A DNA stretch of 64,000 bases from Solibacteraceae bacterium (lineage in GTDB: Bacteria; Acidobacteriota; Terriglobia; Bryobacterales; Bryobacteraceae), in the NCBI GenBank assembly GCA_021324015.1, contig JAJPJX010000177.1, forward strand, positions 16,122 through 80,121, in the 5' to 3' direction. Under the pieces are notes generated by a model. It had not been told where the DNA came from, did no database searches, and worked only from the letters and a program-made list of their open reading frames with translations. The first letter of the stretch is position 1, and every line of letters starts with the position of its first letter. Position numbers and translations under genes: made by a program. Below are positions 50,571 to 58,934 of this stretch, in pieces.

Positions 50571-51518
50571 GTGGCCGTCGTCGGGGCCGGACAATTCGGC
50601 CGCAACCACTGCCGGGTGGTGAGCCAGTCCGAGCGCGCCGAACTGGCCGCGGTGGTGGATCTCGACCCAGCGCGTGCGGACGAGGCGGCTGCCGCCCACG
50701 GGTCCGTGGCCCTGGCGGATGTGCGCGAACTGGCTGGCCGCGCCCAGGCGGCGATTGTCGCCGTGCCCACCAGCGCGCATGCCGAGGTAGGCGCGGCGTT
50801 GCTCGAGGCGGGGCTGGATGTGCTGGTAGAGAAGCCTATCGCTCCGGATCTCGCCGGCGCGGACCGGTTGGTGGAGGCCGCCAAACGCGGCGGCCGCATT
50901 CTCCAGGTGGGTCACCTGGAGCGTTTCAACCCCGCTGTCACGGCTCTCGAGGAGCGCTGCCGGCTGCCGCTGTTTTTCGAAATCCACCGCATGAGCGTGT
51001 TCAGCCCCCGCAGCCTGGATGTGGACGTGGTGCTGGACTTGATGATCCACGATATCGACATCGTGCGCAGCCTGGTAGGCGCCGAGCCCGAGGAGATCCG
51101 CGCGGCGGGCATCTCCATCCTGTCCTCCAAGGTGGATATCGCGAACGTGCGCCTCCAGTTCCCCAGCGGCTGCGTGGCCAACCTCACCGCCAGCCGGGTA
51201 TCCACCGACCGGGTGCGCAAGCTGCGCATGTTTCAGCCGCAACAATACCTGTCGCTCGACTACGGCCGCCAGGACCTGGCGGTGTTCTCCGTGGATGCGG
51301 GACGGCAAATCGGCTTCGAGCAGGCGCCGGTCGTAAAAGAGGAGCCGTTGAAGCGCCAGTTCGATGCATTTCTGGACAGCATGGTGAGCCGCCAGCCGGC
51401 GAAAACCTGCGGCGCCGCCGCGCGTCAAACCTTGCAGGTGGCTTTAGCAATTCTTGATAAGATTAGGAAACATTCGCAGATCGTTTCCCGATCGTTGGTG
51501 GCGGGATGGAAACCGTAG
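50571..51518 (+). CDS. Gfo/Idh/MocA-family oxidoreductase (GnnA-like position)
   Basis: NAD(P)-dependent sugar oxidoreductase, 315 residues from GTG 50571. The Rossmann motif VVGAGQFGRNH is at the very start, followed by VLVEKPIAPDLAGAD (the EKP motif) and a C-terminal domain with DLMIHDIDIVRSL. A start at the in-frame CTG 50556 would restore the usual basic residues before the first strand and has GGAGG only four bases upstream. In Acidithiobacillus, GnnA of this family lies between lpxA and lpxB and makes the 3-keto precursor of UDP-3-amino-GlcNAc. That role is possible here, but the aminotransferase partner GnnB is not seen. Confidence 0.88.
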   Translation: MAVVGAGQFGRNHCRVVSQSERAELAAVVDLDPARADEAAAAHGSVALADVRELAGRAQAAIVAVPTSAHAEVGAALLEAGLDVLVEKPIAPDLAGADRLVEAAKRGGRILQVGHLERFNPAVTALEERCRLPLFFEIHRMSVFSPRSLDVDVVLDLMIHDIDIVRSLVGAEPEEIRAAGISILSSKVDIANVRLQFPSGCVANLTASRVSTDRVRKLRMFQPQQYLSLDYGRQDLAVFSVDAGRQIGFEQAPVVKEEPLKRQFDAFLDSMVSRQPAKTCGAAARQTLQVALAILDKIRKHSQIVSRSLVAGWKP

Positions 51519-52552
51519 TCCGTACCCCGGTGCAAATTGAGGGGGAGCTGCATCTATTAACGCACTGGGAAGTGGACCGCCGGCGCGAGGGCGAAGCCGG
51601 GGTTACTTCGGTGATCCTGCACGTGCTGGCGATCATCCTGCTGGCTCTGCTGCCCAAGAGTCTCGCCACGGCGCCGCAGTTCCGGTCCGCGCCGCAGATC
51701 ACCCCGCTGATCGAACCACCCACGGAGCTGACGCAGACCGCGCCCAACAAGGGAAAAATCAGCAAGGAACTGACGGCCGAGCAATTGCTGCCGCGGCCGC
51801 GCATTCAGATTCCGCGGTCCGAGCTTTCCACCACGCGGGGGGCCGCGCGTACCTTGACCATGCCGGGGCCGCCTCCGGCGCCGCCGCCCGCGCAGTCCCT
51901 GCCCGAGCCGCCCAAGATCGAAGCCGGCGCCGCGGCCAAGACGCCAGAAGCTCCGCAAATCGCGCAGGCCCTGACGCCGCAGATCCAGCCCGCGGAGCAA
52001 CCCAAGCTGACGCTCGAGACGCCGCCAGCCGCGTCCGCCGGGCCGGCCCCCGGAGCCGGCGGCCTGGTCGCGCGTCCCAACACCTCCGTGGACGAGGCCG
52101 TGCGCGCTGTGGTGCGCGGCTCCGGTTCCGGTCGTCTGACCGTGGGCGACGCCGGCCCCGAAGACATTGGCGGACTCGGCCCCGGCTTCAACCTGCCGCC
52201 TTCCCCCGGCAAGGTGGGCAGCAACCTCGAACTGCTCAGCGATCCGCTGGGCGTGGATTTCCGCCCCTACCTGATCCGCATTCTTACTAGCGTGCGCCGC
52301 AACTGGTTCGCGGTGATGCCGGAGAGCGCCAAGCTGGGACGCAGTGGCCGCGTCGCCATCCAGTTCGCCATCAGCCGCAGCGGCAGCGTTCCCAAGCTGG
52401 TGATCGTCAGCCCTTCCGGAACCGAAGCGTTCGACCGCGCGGCGGTGGCGGGCATCAGCGCCTCCAACCCTTTCCCGCCGCTGCCCGCGGAATTCAAAGG
52501 CGATCAGATCCGGCTGCAATTCAACTTTGCGTACAATATCCGCACGCGGTGA
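51506..52552 (+). CDS. TonB-like energy transducer
   Basis: Protein of 348 residues. The cytoplasmic N-terminus (about 1-30) precedes one membrane segment (TSVILHVLAIILLALLPKSL), then a long Pro/Ala/Gln-rich periplasmic spacer (about 100-200) and a C-terminal TonB-type domain (about 250-345) with RAAVAGISASNPFPPLPAEF. It would transmit proton-motive energy to outer-membrane receptors such as the Oar-like receptor at 54459. ExbB and ExbD are not in the window. It overlaps the oxidoreductase gene by 13 nt. Confidence 0.9.
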   Translation: METVVRTPVQIEGELHLLTHWEVDRRREGEAGVTSVILHVLAIILLALLPKSLATAPQFRSAPQITPLIEPPTELTQTAPNKGKISKELTAEQLLPRPRIQIPRSELSTTRGAARTLTMPGPPPAPPPAQSLPEPPKIEAGAAAKTPEAPQIAQALTPQIQPAEQPKLTLETPPAASAGPAPGAGGLVARPNTSVDEAVRAVVRGSGSGRLTVGDAGPEDIGGLGPGFNLPPSPGKVGSNLELLSDPLGVDFRPYLIRILTSVRRNWFAVMPESAKLGRSGRVAIQFAISRSGSVPKLVIVSPSGTEAFDRAAVAGISASNPFPPLPAEFKGDQIRLQFNFAYNIRTR

Positions 52553-52562
52553 AAGAGCATCC

Positions 52563-52715
52563 ATGACCACACGCTTGCTGTGGGCGCTGGGCGCCTACGC
52601 CCTCCTCCTGCTGCTGGCCACCTTCACGCTGGAAGGCGGGCTGCGCCTGGCCACCTGCATTTTCCTGGGCGGGCTGGCACTGCGCACGCTCATCGCTTAC
52701 AAAGCCGGCTGGTAG
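52563..52715 (+). CDS. Small two-helix membrane protein
   Basis: Product of 50 residues starting MTTRLLWALGAYALLLLLAT; nearly all residues form two hydrophobic segments (about 4-20 and 25-42), ending in KAGW. The ATG at 52563 is 10 nt after the tonB-like stop with GAAAGAG upstream. It is not recognised. Its spacing and clean hydrophobic pattern support a real gene, possibly an accessory of the TonB-like protein. Confidence 0.6.
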   Translation: MTTRLLWALGAYALLLLLATFTLEGGLRLATCIFLGGLALRTLIAYKAGW

Positions 52716-52886
52716 CCCGCGGGCGCGGTTTCATTTCGGAACAGCGCGTTTCAGAGTGAATCCCCTACTTGCCGATTTGGCATTTTCTGATCCGCATTCA
52801 AGCCGAAATATTACAGATATTAGGGTCTTTAACGAATGTTTGTGGCTGGCGTGGCGATTGCACCATGAAGGTTCGAGGTGAAGCCC

Positions 52887-53648
52887 ATGCGGCAGTCAAA
52901 CGGAACGGCGCGCGGCGCCAGTGAATCAGCCAAGGAACGGCGGGATCGGGTGGTGCTGGACCATCTGCCCCTGGTGAAGGCCATCGCCGTGCGGGTGCAC
53001 GAGAGCCTGCCGGTGCATGTCGATCTGGACGATCTGATCCACGCGGGGATCCTGGGCCTGTTTGACGCTGCCACCAAGTATGATCCGGAAAAGCAGGTGG
53101 TCTTCCAGAGTTACGCCAAGCATCGCATTCGGGGCGCGATTCTGGACAGCCTGCGGCAACTGGATTGGGCTTCGCGAGATCTGCGCAAGCGCCAAAAGCA
53201 GTTGGACGCCGCGACCCGGGAACTGAGCGCCAAGCTGGGACGGGCCCCCACCGAGCTGGAGGTGGCCGAGGCCCTGGGAGTGGACGTCGAGCGCTGGCGG
53301 CAAATGCTCATGGAACTGCGCACCGTGGGGTTGGTGACGGCCTCCAGCCGCCCGCCGCAATACGAAGACGGTCCACCGCCGGAATTCCCGGCCCCCCCGG
53401 ATTCCCGGCCGGACCAGATGTGCCACCACGAGGAACTGCGCGAAGCTCTCACCAACGCCATGCAGTGCCTGCCGGAGCGCTATCAGAAGGTGGTGTTCTT
53501 GTACTACACCAACGAACTCACCATGAAGGAAATCGGGGACATCCTGGGAGTCAACGAGAGCCGCGTCTCGCAGATCCACAAATCCGCTCTCTCCAAGATG
53601 GCTGTCGCGCTGCACTCCGCCGGGATTCATTCGGCGCAGGCGTTCTGA
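52887..53648 (+). CDS. FliA/WhiG-family RNA polymerase sigma factor
   Basis: Sigma-28-type factor of 253 residues. Region 2 (VVLDHLPLVKAIAVRVHESL, DLIHAGILGLFDAATKYDPE and FQSYAKHRIRGAILDSLRQL), region 3 (TRELSAKLGRAPTELEVAEA) and region 4 (LPERYQKVVFLYYTNELTMK then IGDILGVNESRVSQIHKSAL) are all present. The ATG at 52887 is preferred to GTG 52878 because GAGG sits eight bases upstream. No flagellar genes or anti-sigma factor are in the window, so its regulon is unknown. The 171 nt before it is AT-rich for this genome and holds a direct repeat ATATTA-CAG-ATATTA near 52810. Confidence 0.93.
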   Translation: MRQSNGTARGASESAKERRDRVVLDHLPLVKAIAVRVHESLPVHVDLDDLIHAGILGLFDAATKYDPEKQVVFQSYAKHRIRGAILDSLRQLDWASRDLRKRQKQLDAATRELSAKLGRAPTELEVAEALGVDVERWRQMLMELRTVGLVTASSRPPQYEDGPPPEFPAPPDSRPDQMCHHEELREALTNAMQCLPERYQKVVFLYYTNELTMKEIGDILGVNESRVSQIHKSALSKMAVALHSAGIHSAQAF

Positions 53649-53735
53649 AGCGCCGGAGCGCGGCGCCGCGCGCTTCGGACTAGACTGTAGGTGGCCGGCC
53701 CTGGCCAACCGCAGGCAGGTCCGAAGGAGGATCCA

Positions 53736-54344
53736 GTGCGCGTGAGCCAATGCGTGGCATGCAGGGCGTTTCCGTGCCGGGACGTGAATCACGGCTGCTA
53801 CGTCGTGCCCGGTGTGAACCTGAACCCGGATGCCATCTCCATGGTGATGGTGTCGGAGGCGGCGCCGGCCGACGCCGGCGACTACTATTACGCGAAAGGG
53901 GCCCCGCTGTTCCAGCAGACCACCGTGCAGGCGTTCCGCGACGCCGGCGCCGACGTCTCGTCGGTGAAGGATCTCCTGAGCCGGGGCGTGTACCTCACTA
54001 CGGCCGTGAAATGCGGCAAGACGGGATATGGCATTCGGACGGACACCATCCGCGAGTGCTCGCTCCTGCTGGAGCGCGAGTTGCTGCTGTTCCCTAAAAT
54101 CAGGGTGCTGATGCTCATGGGGGACGTCGCGATCAAGGCCCTCAACTGCATCGCCCGAAGGGCCGGCGAACCGCGGGCGATCCCGGCCGGTTCGACCTAC
54201 AAGATCCGCGCCGGCAAATACTTCTTCCGGGGCGCGCGGGTGTTCCCCTCGTACTTGCAAGCCGGCCCCAGTTTCTTCATCGAGAAGAGCAAGCGCCGCA
54301 TGATCGCCGAAGATCTGACCGCCGCCCTGGCCCTGCTGGCGTAA
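53736..54344 (+). CDS. Uracil-DNA glycosylase superfamily protein, Fe-S type
   Basis: Probable DNA-repair glycosylase of 202 residues. The start is GTG 53736, fixed by GGAGG five bases upstream. N-terminal cysteines form C-x2-C-x4-C-x6-C (residues 6, 9, 14, 21), and a C-x14-C pair lies at 93 and 108; a C-x2-C plus C-x14-17-C arrangement is that of Fe-S UDG families 4 and 5. Motif-like segments are VSEAAPADAGD (about 39-49) and FPSYLQAGPS near the C-terminus. The motif A residues differ from classical family 4 (GEAPG), so it may be a divergent subfamily. Confidence 0.82.
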   Translation: MRVSQCVACRAFPCRDVNHGCYVVPGVNLNPDAISMVMVSEAAPADAGDYYYAKGAPLFQQTTVQAFRDAGADVSSVKDLLSRGVYLTTAVKCGKTGYGIRTDTIRECSLLLERELLLFPKIRVLMLMGDVAIKALNCIARRAGEPRAIPAGSTYKIRAGKYFFRGARVFPSYLQAGPSFFIEKSKRRMIAEDLTAALALLA

Positions 54345-54379
54345 AGGGGACAAGCGCGTTCATTTGTGCAAAATTCCGC

Positions 54380-54408
54380 TTGACTTGTAGGAATTCCAGA
54401 CATATTAT
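54380..54408 (+). promoter_or_regulatory. Strong candidate promoter of the TonB-dependent receptor
   Basis: TTGACT (54380-54385) and TATTAT (54403-54408) match sigma-70 at 5 of 6 positions each with a 17-nt spacer. The spacer contains the 8-bp palindrome GGAATTCC (54390-54397). Transcription would start near 54415, about 45 nt before the ATG at 54459, which has GGGAG six bases upstream. Confidence 0.7.
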
Positions 54409-54458
54409 CGACCCGATAGGGTAACGGGACCCACCAAATTCAATAACGGGAGTGTTGT

Positions 54459-57400
54459 ATGGCGAAATGCTTTCAGGCGGGCATTTTGTCTTTGGGTGTG
54501 GTATGTGCGCTATGGGCGCAAGACTACCGCGCCCGCGTACAAGGCATTGTCACGGACGCCAGTCAGGCCGCCGTGGTGGGAGCGAAGGTCACGCTCCAAA
54601 ATGAGAATACCGGCGTGGAGGCTACCCGCCTCACCGGGGAAAACGGCCAGTATCTTTTCGATTTTGTCGAACCGGGCGCCTATGCGGTGATCGTGGAAGC
54701 CGCCGGGTTCAGTAAATTCACACAGCAGAACATTCAGGTTCAGGTGCGCGGCGATATCACCGTAAACGCGGCCCTCTCGGTAGGCACCGTCTCCGAGACC
54801 ATCAATGTCGCCGAGACCGCCGTGGCGCTGCAGTTCAACACCAGCACCATGGAACTCACCGTAGACCGGAAGATGCTAAACGAACTGCCCATCATGCAGC
54901 GCAATCCCTTCACCCTGGCGCTGCTCGACCCGGCCGTGGTGAACCGGTATTGGGACATCGCCCACCGCAACCCGTTCTACATGTGGTCTTCCAGCCAGAT
55001 CGACGTGGGCGGCAACACCACCATGAAGAACGACCTGCTGCTGGACGGCGCCCCCATCCAGATCGGCGTGAAGGGCTCTTACGCTCCGCCCATGGACGCC
55101 GTACAGGAATTTTCCGTGCAGCAGAACAGCGTGGACGCCGAGTTCGGCCACAGCGCGGGCGGCATCATGAGCGTGGGCGTCAAATCCGGCACCAACGAGT
55201 TCCACGGCAGCGCGTATTACTTCGGCCGCAACCCGGCGCTCAACGCCCAGACCAACTCCGTGCTGCACACCCCCAACCTGGTGCGCAATCACATCTGGGG
55301 CGGCACCATCGGCAATCCCGTGATCAAGAACCGGCTCTTCACCTTCACGGCGTATGAAGGCTGGCGCAGCCAGGAGCCGAACGGCACCCTCCGCACTATG
55401 CCCACGGACCTGGAGCGCACCGGGGACTTTTCCAAGTCCCTGAACATCAAGGGCGGCCTGCGCACGATTTACGATCCCTGGACCACCCAGTTCGATCCGG
55501 CCACCGGCGCGGTCAGCCGCACGCCCTTCGCCGGGAACATCATTCCGGCCAGCCGCATCGACCCCACCGCCGCGCGCTTCATGCAGGACATCTGGAAGCC
55601 CAACAATCCCGGCGACGACATTACCGGCGTCAATAATTACAAAATCGGCTACTCCTGGCCGCAAAAATACTGGAATTTCACCGAGCGCGTGGACTGGAAC
55701 ATCCGCGACAACTGGAAGGTCTTTTTCCGCTATTCCCGCGTACGCACGGACCTGGACCAGACCCAGTACGTAAACTCCCCCGCCATGCCCAACGACAACG
55801 GCGGCCTGATGAACAACCGCAACGTGGCCGGTGACATGGTTTATACGCTGAATCCCACCACCGTGCTCAATTTCCGCATGGGCTTCGGGTCGCTCGAAGA
55901 CGATTACAACGCTCCGCGTTCGGTGATCGGGGAGTCCGGCCTGGCGCAGTTCTGGCCCAACAACCCCTGGTACAAGCCCTACATCGGCGAGATGCCGGCC
56001 GTCTACTATCCCTATCTCAACGTCGGCGGCGGCAGCTACGGCAAAGGCAGCTACTGGTACCAGCATCCCCGCCACTGGACCTTCGAAGGCAGCATCCATA
56101 AGATGCGCGGCATCCACAGCCTGAAGGCCGGCTTCGATCACCGGCGGCACCGCGCCGACGGCATTTTCCCCAATCTGATGGACTTCTACTTCTACCCTGC
56201 CACCACCGCAGAGACCTTCCTTTCGCCGGACATCCGCTCCAACGGCAGCGATTGGGCGAGTTTCCTGCTGGGCGCGCTCGATAATAACTCCGTCGCCCGC
56301 ACCTTCCCGTTTCAATACTTCGGCACGAACTATACGGCGGCCTTCGTGCAGGACGACATCAAGCTCACCCGTAACATCACCTTGAACCTGGGCCTGCGCT
56401 ACGAGTACGAGACGCCGCCTTTCGACGCGCAAAATCGCATTTCCCGGGGCCCGGACCTCACCCTGCCCATCCAGGCTTTCCAGAGCAATCCTCCGCAGTT
56501 TCCCAGCCAGGTCACGCAGTTGATGAAATCGCCGCCCATCCTCAACGGCGCCTGGCGATTCACTGACAGCTCCCACCCCGGCGCCTACAACTCGGACCGC
56601 TTCATCTTCGAGCCCCGCGTGGGCATCGCCATCCGCATCAACGACAAGACCGCCTTCCGTGCCGGCTATGCCCGGTATGTCATCCCGCTGGACCTGCTGC
56701 AGAGCACCCTGGACACCAGCCTGCCGACCTTCGGCTACAGCGCCGCGACCTTCGTCTCGCCGCTGCTGAACGGCGTGCCCGCCGCCCGGCTCAGCGAGCC
56801 GTTCCCTTCCACCAACCCGCTCATTCTGCCCGCCGGAAAATCCCGCGGTGCCAACTCAAACCTGGGGGACAACGTCTACTGGTATAACCAGGACCAGCAT
56901 CCCGGCGTGAACGACCGCTTCAACTTCTCCGTCCAGCGCCAACTCCCCAACCAGATCCACTTCGATTTCACGTTCTTCATGAACTTCGGCCACAACCTGC
57001 CGTACGACCGCAACATAGACCTGGCCGATCCCAACATCATGTACAGCGTGAAAGGCGTGTGGGACCAGCAGGTGGCCAATCCCTTCTATCAATACGGCAC
57101 CCCCGACCAGTTCCCCGGCGCGCTGCGCAATCAGCGCACCGTAACCGTGGGCAGCCTGCTGACCCCCTACCCGCAGTATGCCGGGCTCACGCAGCGCGCC
57201 ACCGACGGCGTACTGAACCGCTACAAAGCGTTCCAATTCCGCGTGCAGCGGGCCTTCAACGCAGGCTACAGCTTCCTGGTGGCCTATAACTACAACCAGG
57301 AAAAGAGCTACGACTTCTTTAACGCCATCGACCAGTACAACAATCAGCTCACCTACATCGACAGCAACAATCCGCGCCACCGCCTGAGCGCCGCAGGCAG

Positions 57401-57878
57401 CTATGACTTCCCGTTCGGCCGCGGGCGGAAATATCTGGCCAACATGCATCCGGTTCTGAACGCCATCATCGGCGGCTGGCAGACCAGCCACCTGCTGCTG
57501 ATCAATTCGGGACCCTTCCTGCGCTTCGGGCAGATGATTACCGACGGCTCCAACCCGCGGCTGGACAATCCCACGCGCGACCGCTGGTTCGACACCTCCA
57601 AGTTTCAGCGGCCCTTGCCCTACACCCTGCGCACCAACCCGTGGCAGTATCCCGGCGTGGTCGGTCCAAAATTCTGGAACCTGGACTCCACCCTCAGCAA
57701 GGTCTTCCCCATCAAGGAACGGTTCAACCTGGAATTCCGCTTCGAGGCCTACAATCTGACCAACAGCTTCGTGCCCACGAATCCGGATATGAGCGTCACC
57801 AGCTCCACTTTCGGGCGGACCCTCAGCCAGCAGAACCGCGGCCGCGAGATGCAATACAGCCTCCGCCTGATGTTCTGA
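54459..57878 (+). CDS. Oar-like TonB-dependent outer-membrane receptor
   Basis: Outer-membrane protein of 1139 residues. It has a signal peptide (about 1-20, ending LWAQ), a carboxypeptidase-regulatory-like domain (about 22-105, RVQGIVTDASQAAVVGAKVT and ENGQYLFDFVEPGAYAVIVE), a plug domain (about 110-240, with VQEFSVQQNSVDAEFGHSAG) and a large beta-barrel rich in Tyr and Asn (about 250-1139) ending in a terminal Phe (QYSLRLMF). This architecture is expanded in Solibacter-group Acidobacteria and is thought to import oligosaccharides or peptides with TonB energy. It lies directly upstream of a sugar-utilisation operon, from which it is separated by a terminator. Confidence 0.94.
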   Translation: MAKCFQAGILSLGVVCALWAQDYRARVQGIVTDASQAAVVGAKVTLQNENTGVEATRLTGENGQYLFDFVEPGAYAVIVEAAGFSKFTQQNIQVQVRGDITVNAALSVGTVSETINVAETAVALQFNTSTMELTVDRKMLNELPIMQRNPFTLALLDPAVVNRYWDIAHRNPFYMWSSSQIDVGGNTTMKNDLLLDGAPIQIGVKGSYAPPMDAVQEFSVQQNSVDAEFGHSAGGIMSVGVKSGTNEFHGSAYYFGRNPALNAQTNSVLHTPNLVRNHIWGGTIGNPVIKNRLFTFTAYEGWRSQEPNGTLRTMPTDLERTGDFSKSLNIKGGLRTIYDPWTTQFDPATGAVSRTPFAGNIIPASRIDPTAARFMQDIWKPNNPGDDITGVNNYKIGYSWPQKYWNFTERVDWNIRDNWKVFFRYSRVRTDLDQTQYVNSPAMPNDNGGLMNNRNVAGDMVYTLNPTTVLNFRMGFGSLEDDYNAPRSVIGESGLAQFWPNNPWYKPYIGEMPAVYYPYLNVGGGSYGKGSYWYQHPRHWTFEGSIHKMRGIHSLKAGFDHRRHRADGIFPNLMDFYFYPATTAETFLSPDIRSNGSDWASFLLGALDNNSVARTFPFQYFGTNYTAAFVQDDIKLTRNITLNLGLRYEYETPPFDAQNRISRGPDLTLPIQAFQSNPPQFPSQVTQLMKSPPILNGAWRFTDSSHPGAYNSDRFIFEPRVGIAIRINDKTAFRAGYARYVIPLDLLQSTLDTSLPTFGYSAATFVSPLLNGVPAARLSEPFPSTNPLILPAGKSRGANSNLGDNVYWYNQDQHPGVNDRFNFSVQRQLPNQIHFDFTFFMNFGHNLPYDRNIDLADPNIMYSVKGVWDQQVANPFYQYGTPDQFPGALRNQRTVTVGSLLTPYPQYAGLTQRATDGVLNRYKAFQFRVQRAFNAGYSFLVAYNYNQEKSYDFFNAIDQYNNQLTYIDSNNPRHRLSAAGSYDFPFGRGRKYLANMHPVLNAIIGGWQTSHLLLINSGPFLRFGQMITDGSNPRLDNPTRDRWFDTSKFQRPLPYTLRTNPWQYPGVVGPKFWNLDSTLSKVFPIKERFNLEFRFEAYNLTNSFVPTNPDMSVTSSTFGRTLSQQNRGREMQYSLRLMF

Positions 57879-57903
57879 GCGTCGCCCCTGGCCCGGGTCG
57901 TTT

Positions 57904-57940
57904 TGAGAATTCTAAACCGGCGGTTCAGAATTCTCATCTT
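57904..57940 (+). terminator. Probable terminator after the receptor gene
   Basis: A strong hairpin has arms TGAGAATTCT (57904-57913) and AGAATTCTCA (57927-57936) and an inner AACC/GGTT stem with a GGC loop. It is followed by TCTTCT, a modest pyrimidine tract. It starts 25 nt after the receptor stop, so receptor and downstream operon may be separate transcripts. Confidence 0.6.
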
Positions 57941-57950
57941 CTAGTAATCT

Positions 57951-57978
57951 GTAGGGCAGGCGCGTTTGCCTGCCCTAC
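57951..57978. repeat. Perfect palindromic element before the ROK gene
   Basis: An 11-bp perfect inverted repeat (GTAGGGCAGGC/GCCTGCCCTAC) with a 6-nt loop ends three bases before the ROK start codon. No ribosome-binding site is visible there, so the RNA hairpin would occupy the initiation region. The sequence resembles dispersed palindromes of other genomes; only this copy was noticed here. Confidence 0.65.
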
Positions 57979-57981
57979 TCT

Positions 57982-58920
57982 ATGCAGCCCGAACTTGCTC
58001 TGGCGGTCGATCTGGGCGGCACGAAGATTGCCGTCGCCGTAGTGGATTCCTCCGGCGCGGTGGTGCGGAAAGCCCGGCTTCCGATCGACAAGCAGGCCAC
58101 CCTTGCGCAGATCACCAGCGCCGCCCGGCAGGTGGCCGATGCCACCGGCGTTTCCTGGGGGCGCATCCGCGCCGTGGGCGTGGTGGTTCCGGGGATCTAC
58201 TTCGCCGCCAGCGGCGATGCCTGGGCGCCCAACCTGTTCGGGCCGGATCCGGTCCCGCTGCGCGGCCAACTGCAAGCCGGGCTGCCCGCGCCCGTGGTGC
58301 TCGATAGCGACCGTGCCGCCTATGTGCTGGGAGAGCAGTGGCTGGGCGCCGCCCAAGGGCTCTCCGACGTGGTCTTCCTGGCCGTGGGCACGGGCATCGG
58401 CGCGGGCATCCTCAGCGGCGGCCGGCTTGTGCGCGGCGCGGGGGATATCGCCGGAGCGGTGGGCTGGTTCGCGCTCAACCCGCGCCGACAGCCGCTTTAC
58501 GAGCAGATGGGCTGCTGGGAGACCGAGGCCGCGGGACCCGCCGTCGCCCGCCGCGCCACCGAACGCCTGGCCCGCGGCGAACCCTCCAGCCTCTCCTCCG
58601 GAGAGATCACCACGGAAGCTGTGGTGGCCGCCGCCCGCCGCGGCGACGCGCTGGCGGCGAGCGTCCTCGAAGACGTCGCCCGCTACCTGGCCATGGGCAT
58701 CGCCAACATCATCAGCCTGCTGAACCCGGAAATGGTGGTGCTCGGCGGCGGGCTCATGCAGGCCGGCGATCTGCTGCTGCCGCTCATCCGCCGGCAGGTG
58801 CCCGAGTGGGCGCAACCTTTTTCCGCGCGCGCCGTCAAGATCGAGCTCACCCGCCTCGGCGAGGATGCCGGCCTGCTGGGCGCCGCGCGGCTGGCTTTCT
58901 CCGATAAACTTCTCCGATAA
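57982..58920 (+). CDS. ROK-family sugar kinase
   Basis: Actin-fold sugar kinase or regulator of 312 residues. The phosphate motif is AVDLGGTKIAVAVVD (about 8-22), the catalytic region is LDSDRAAYVLGEQWLGAAQG, and the second phosphate motif is LAVGTGIGAGILSGG. There is no DNA-binding domain, so it is an enzyme rather than a repressor. The usual ROK zinc site (GH followed by CxCGxxGCxE) is largely lost: the sequence is GDIAGAVGW and then MGCWETEAAG with a single Cys. It should phosphorylate a hexose or amino sugar. It is followed by an SIS gene after 14 nt. Confidence 0.88.
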   Translation: MQPELALAVDLGGTKIAVAVVDSSGAVVRKARLPIDKQATLAQITSAARQVADATGVSWGRIRAVGVVVPGIYFAASGDAWAPNLFGPDPVPLRGQLQAGLPAPVVLDSDRAAYVLGEQWLGAAQGLSDVVFLAVGTGIGAGILSGGRLVRGAGDIAGAVGWFALNPRRQPLYEQMGCWETEAAGPAVARRATERLARGEPSSLSSGEITTEAVVAAARRGDALAASVLEDVARYLAMGIANIISLLNPEMVVLGGGLMQAGDLLLPLIRRQVPEWAQPFSARAVKIELTRLGEDAGLLGAARLAFSDKLLR

Positions 58921-58934
58921 TAGAAGTTCTTCTC

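Noticed and set aside
52770..52800. A sigma-54-like TTGGCA before the sigma factor gene
   Set aside because: TTGGCATTTTCTGATC lacks the TTGC element at the required distance.
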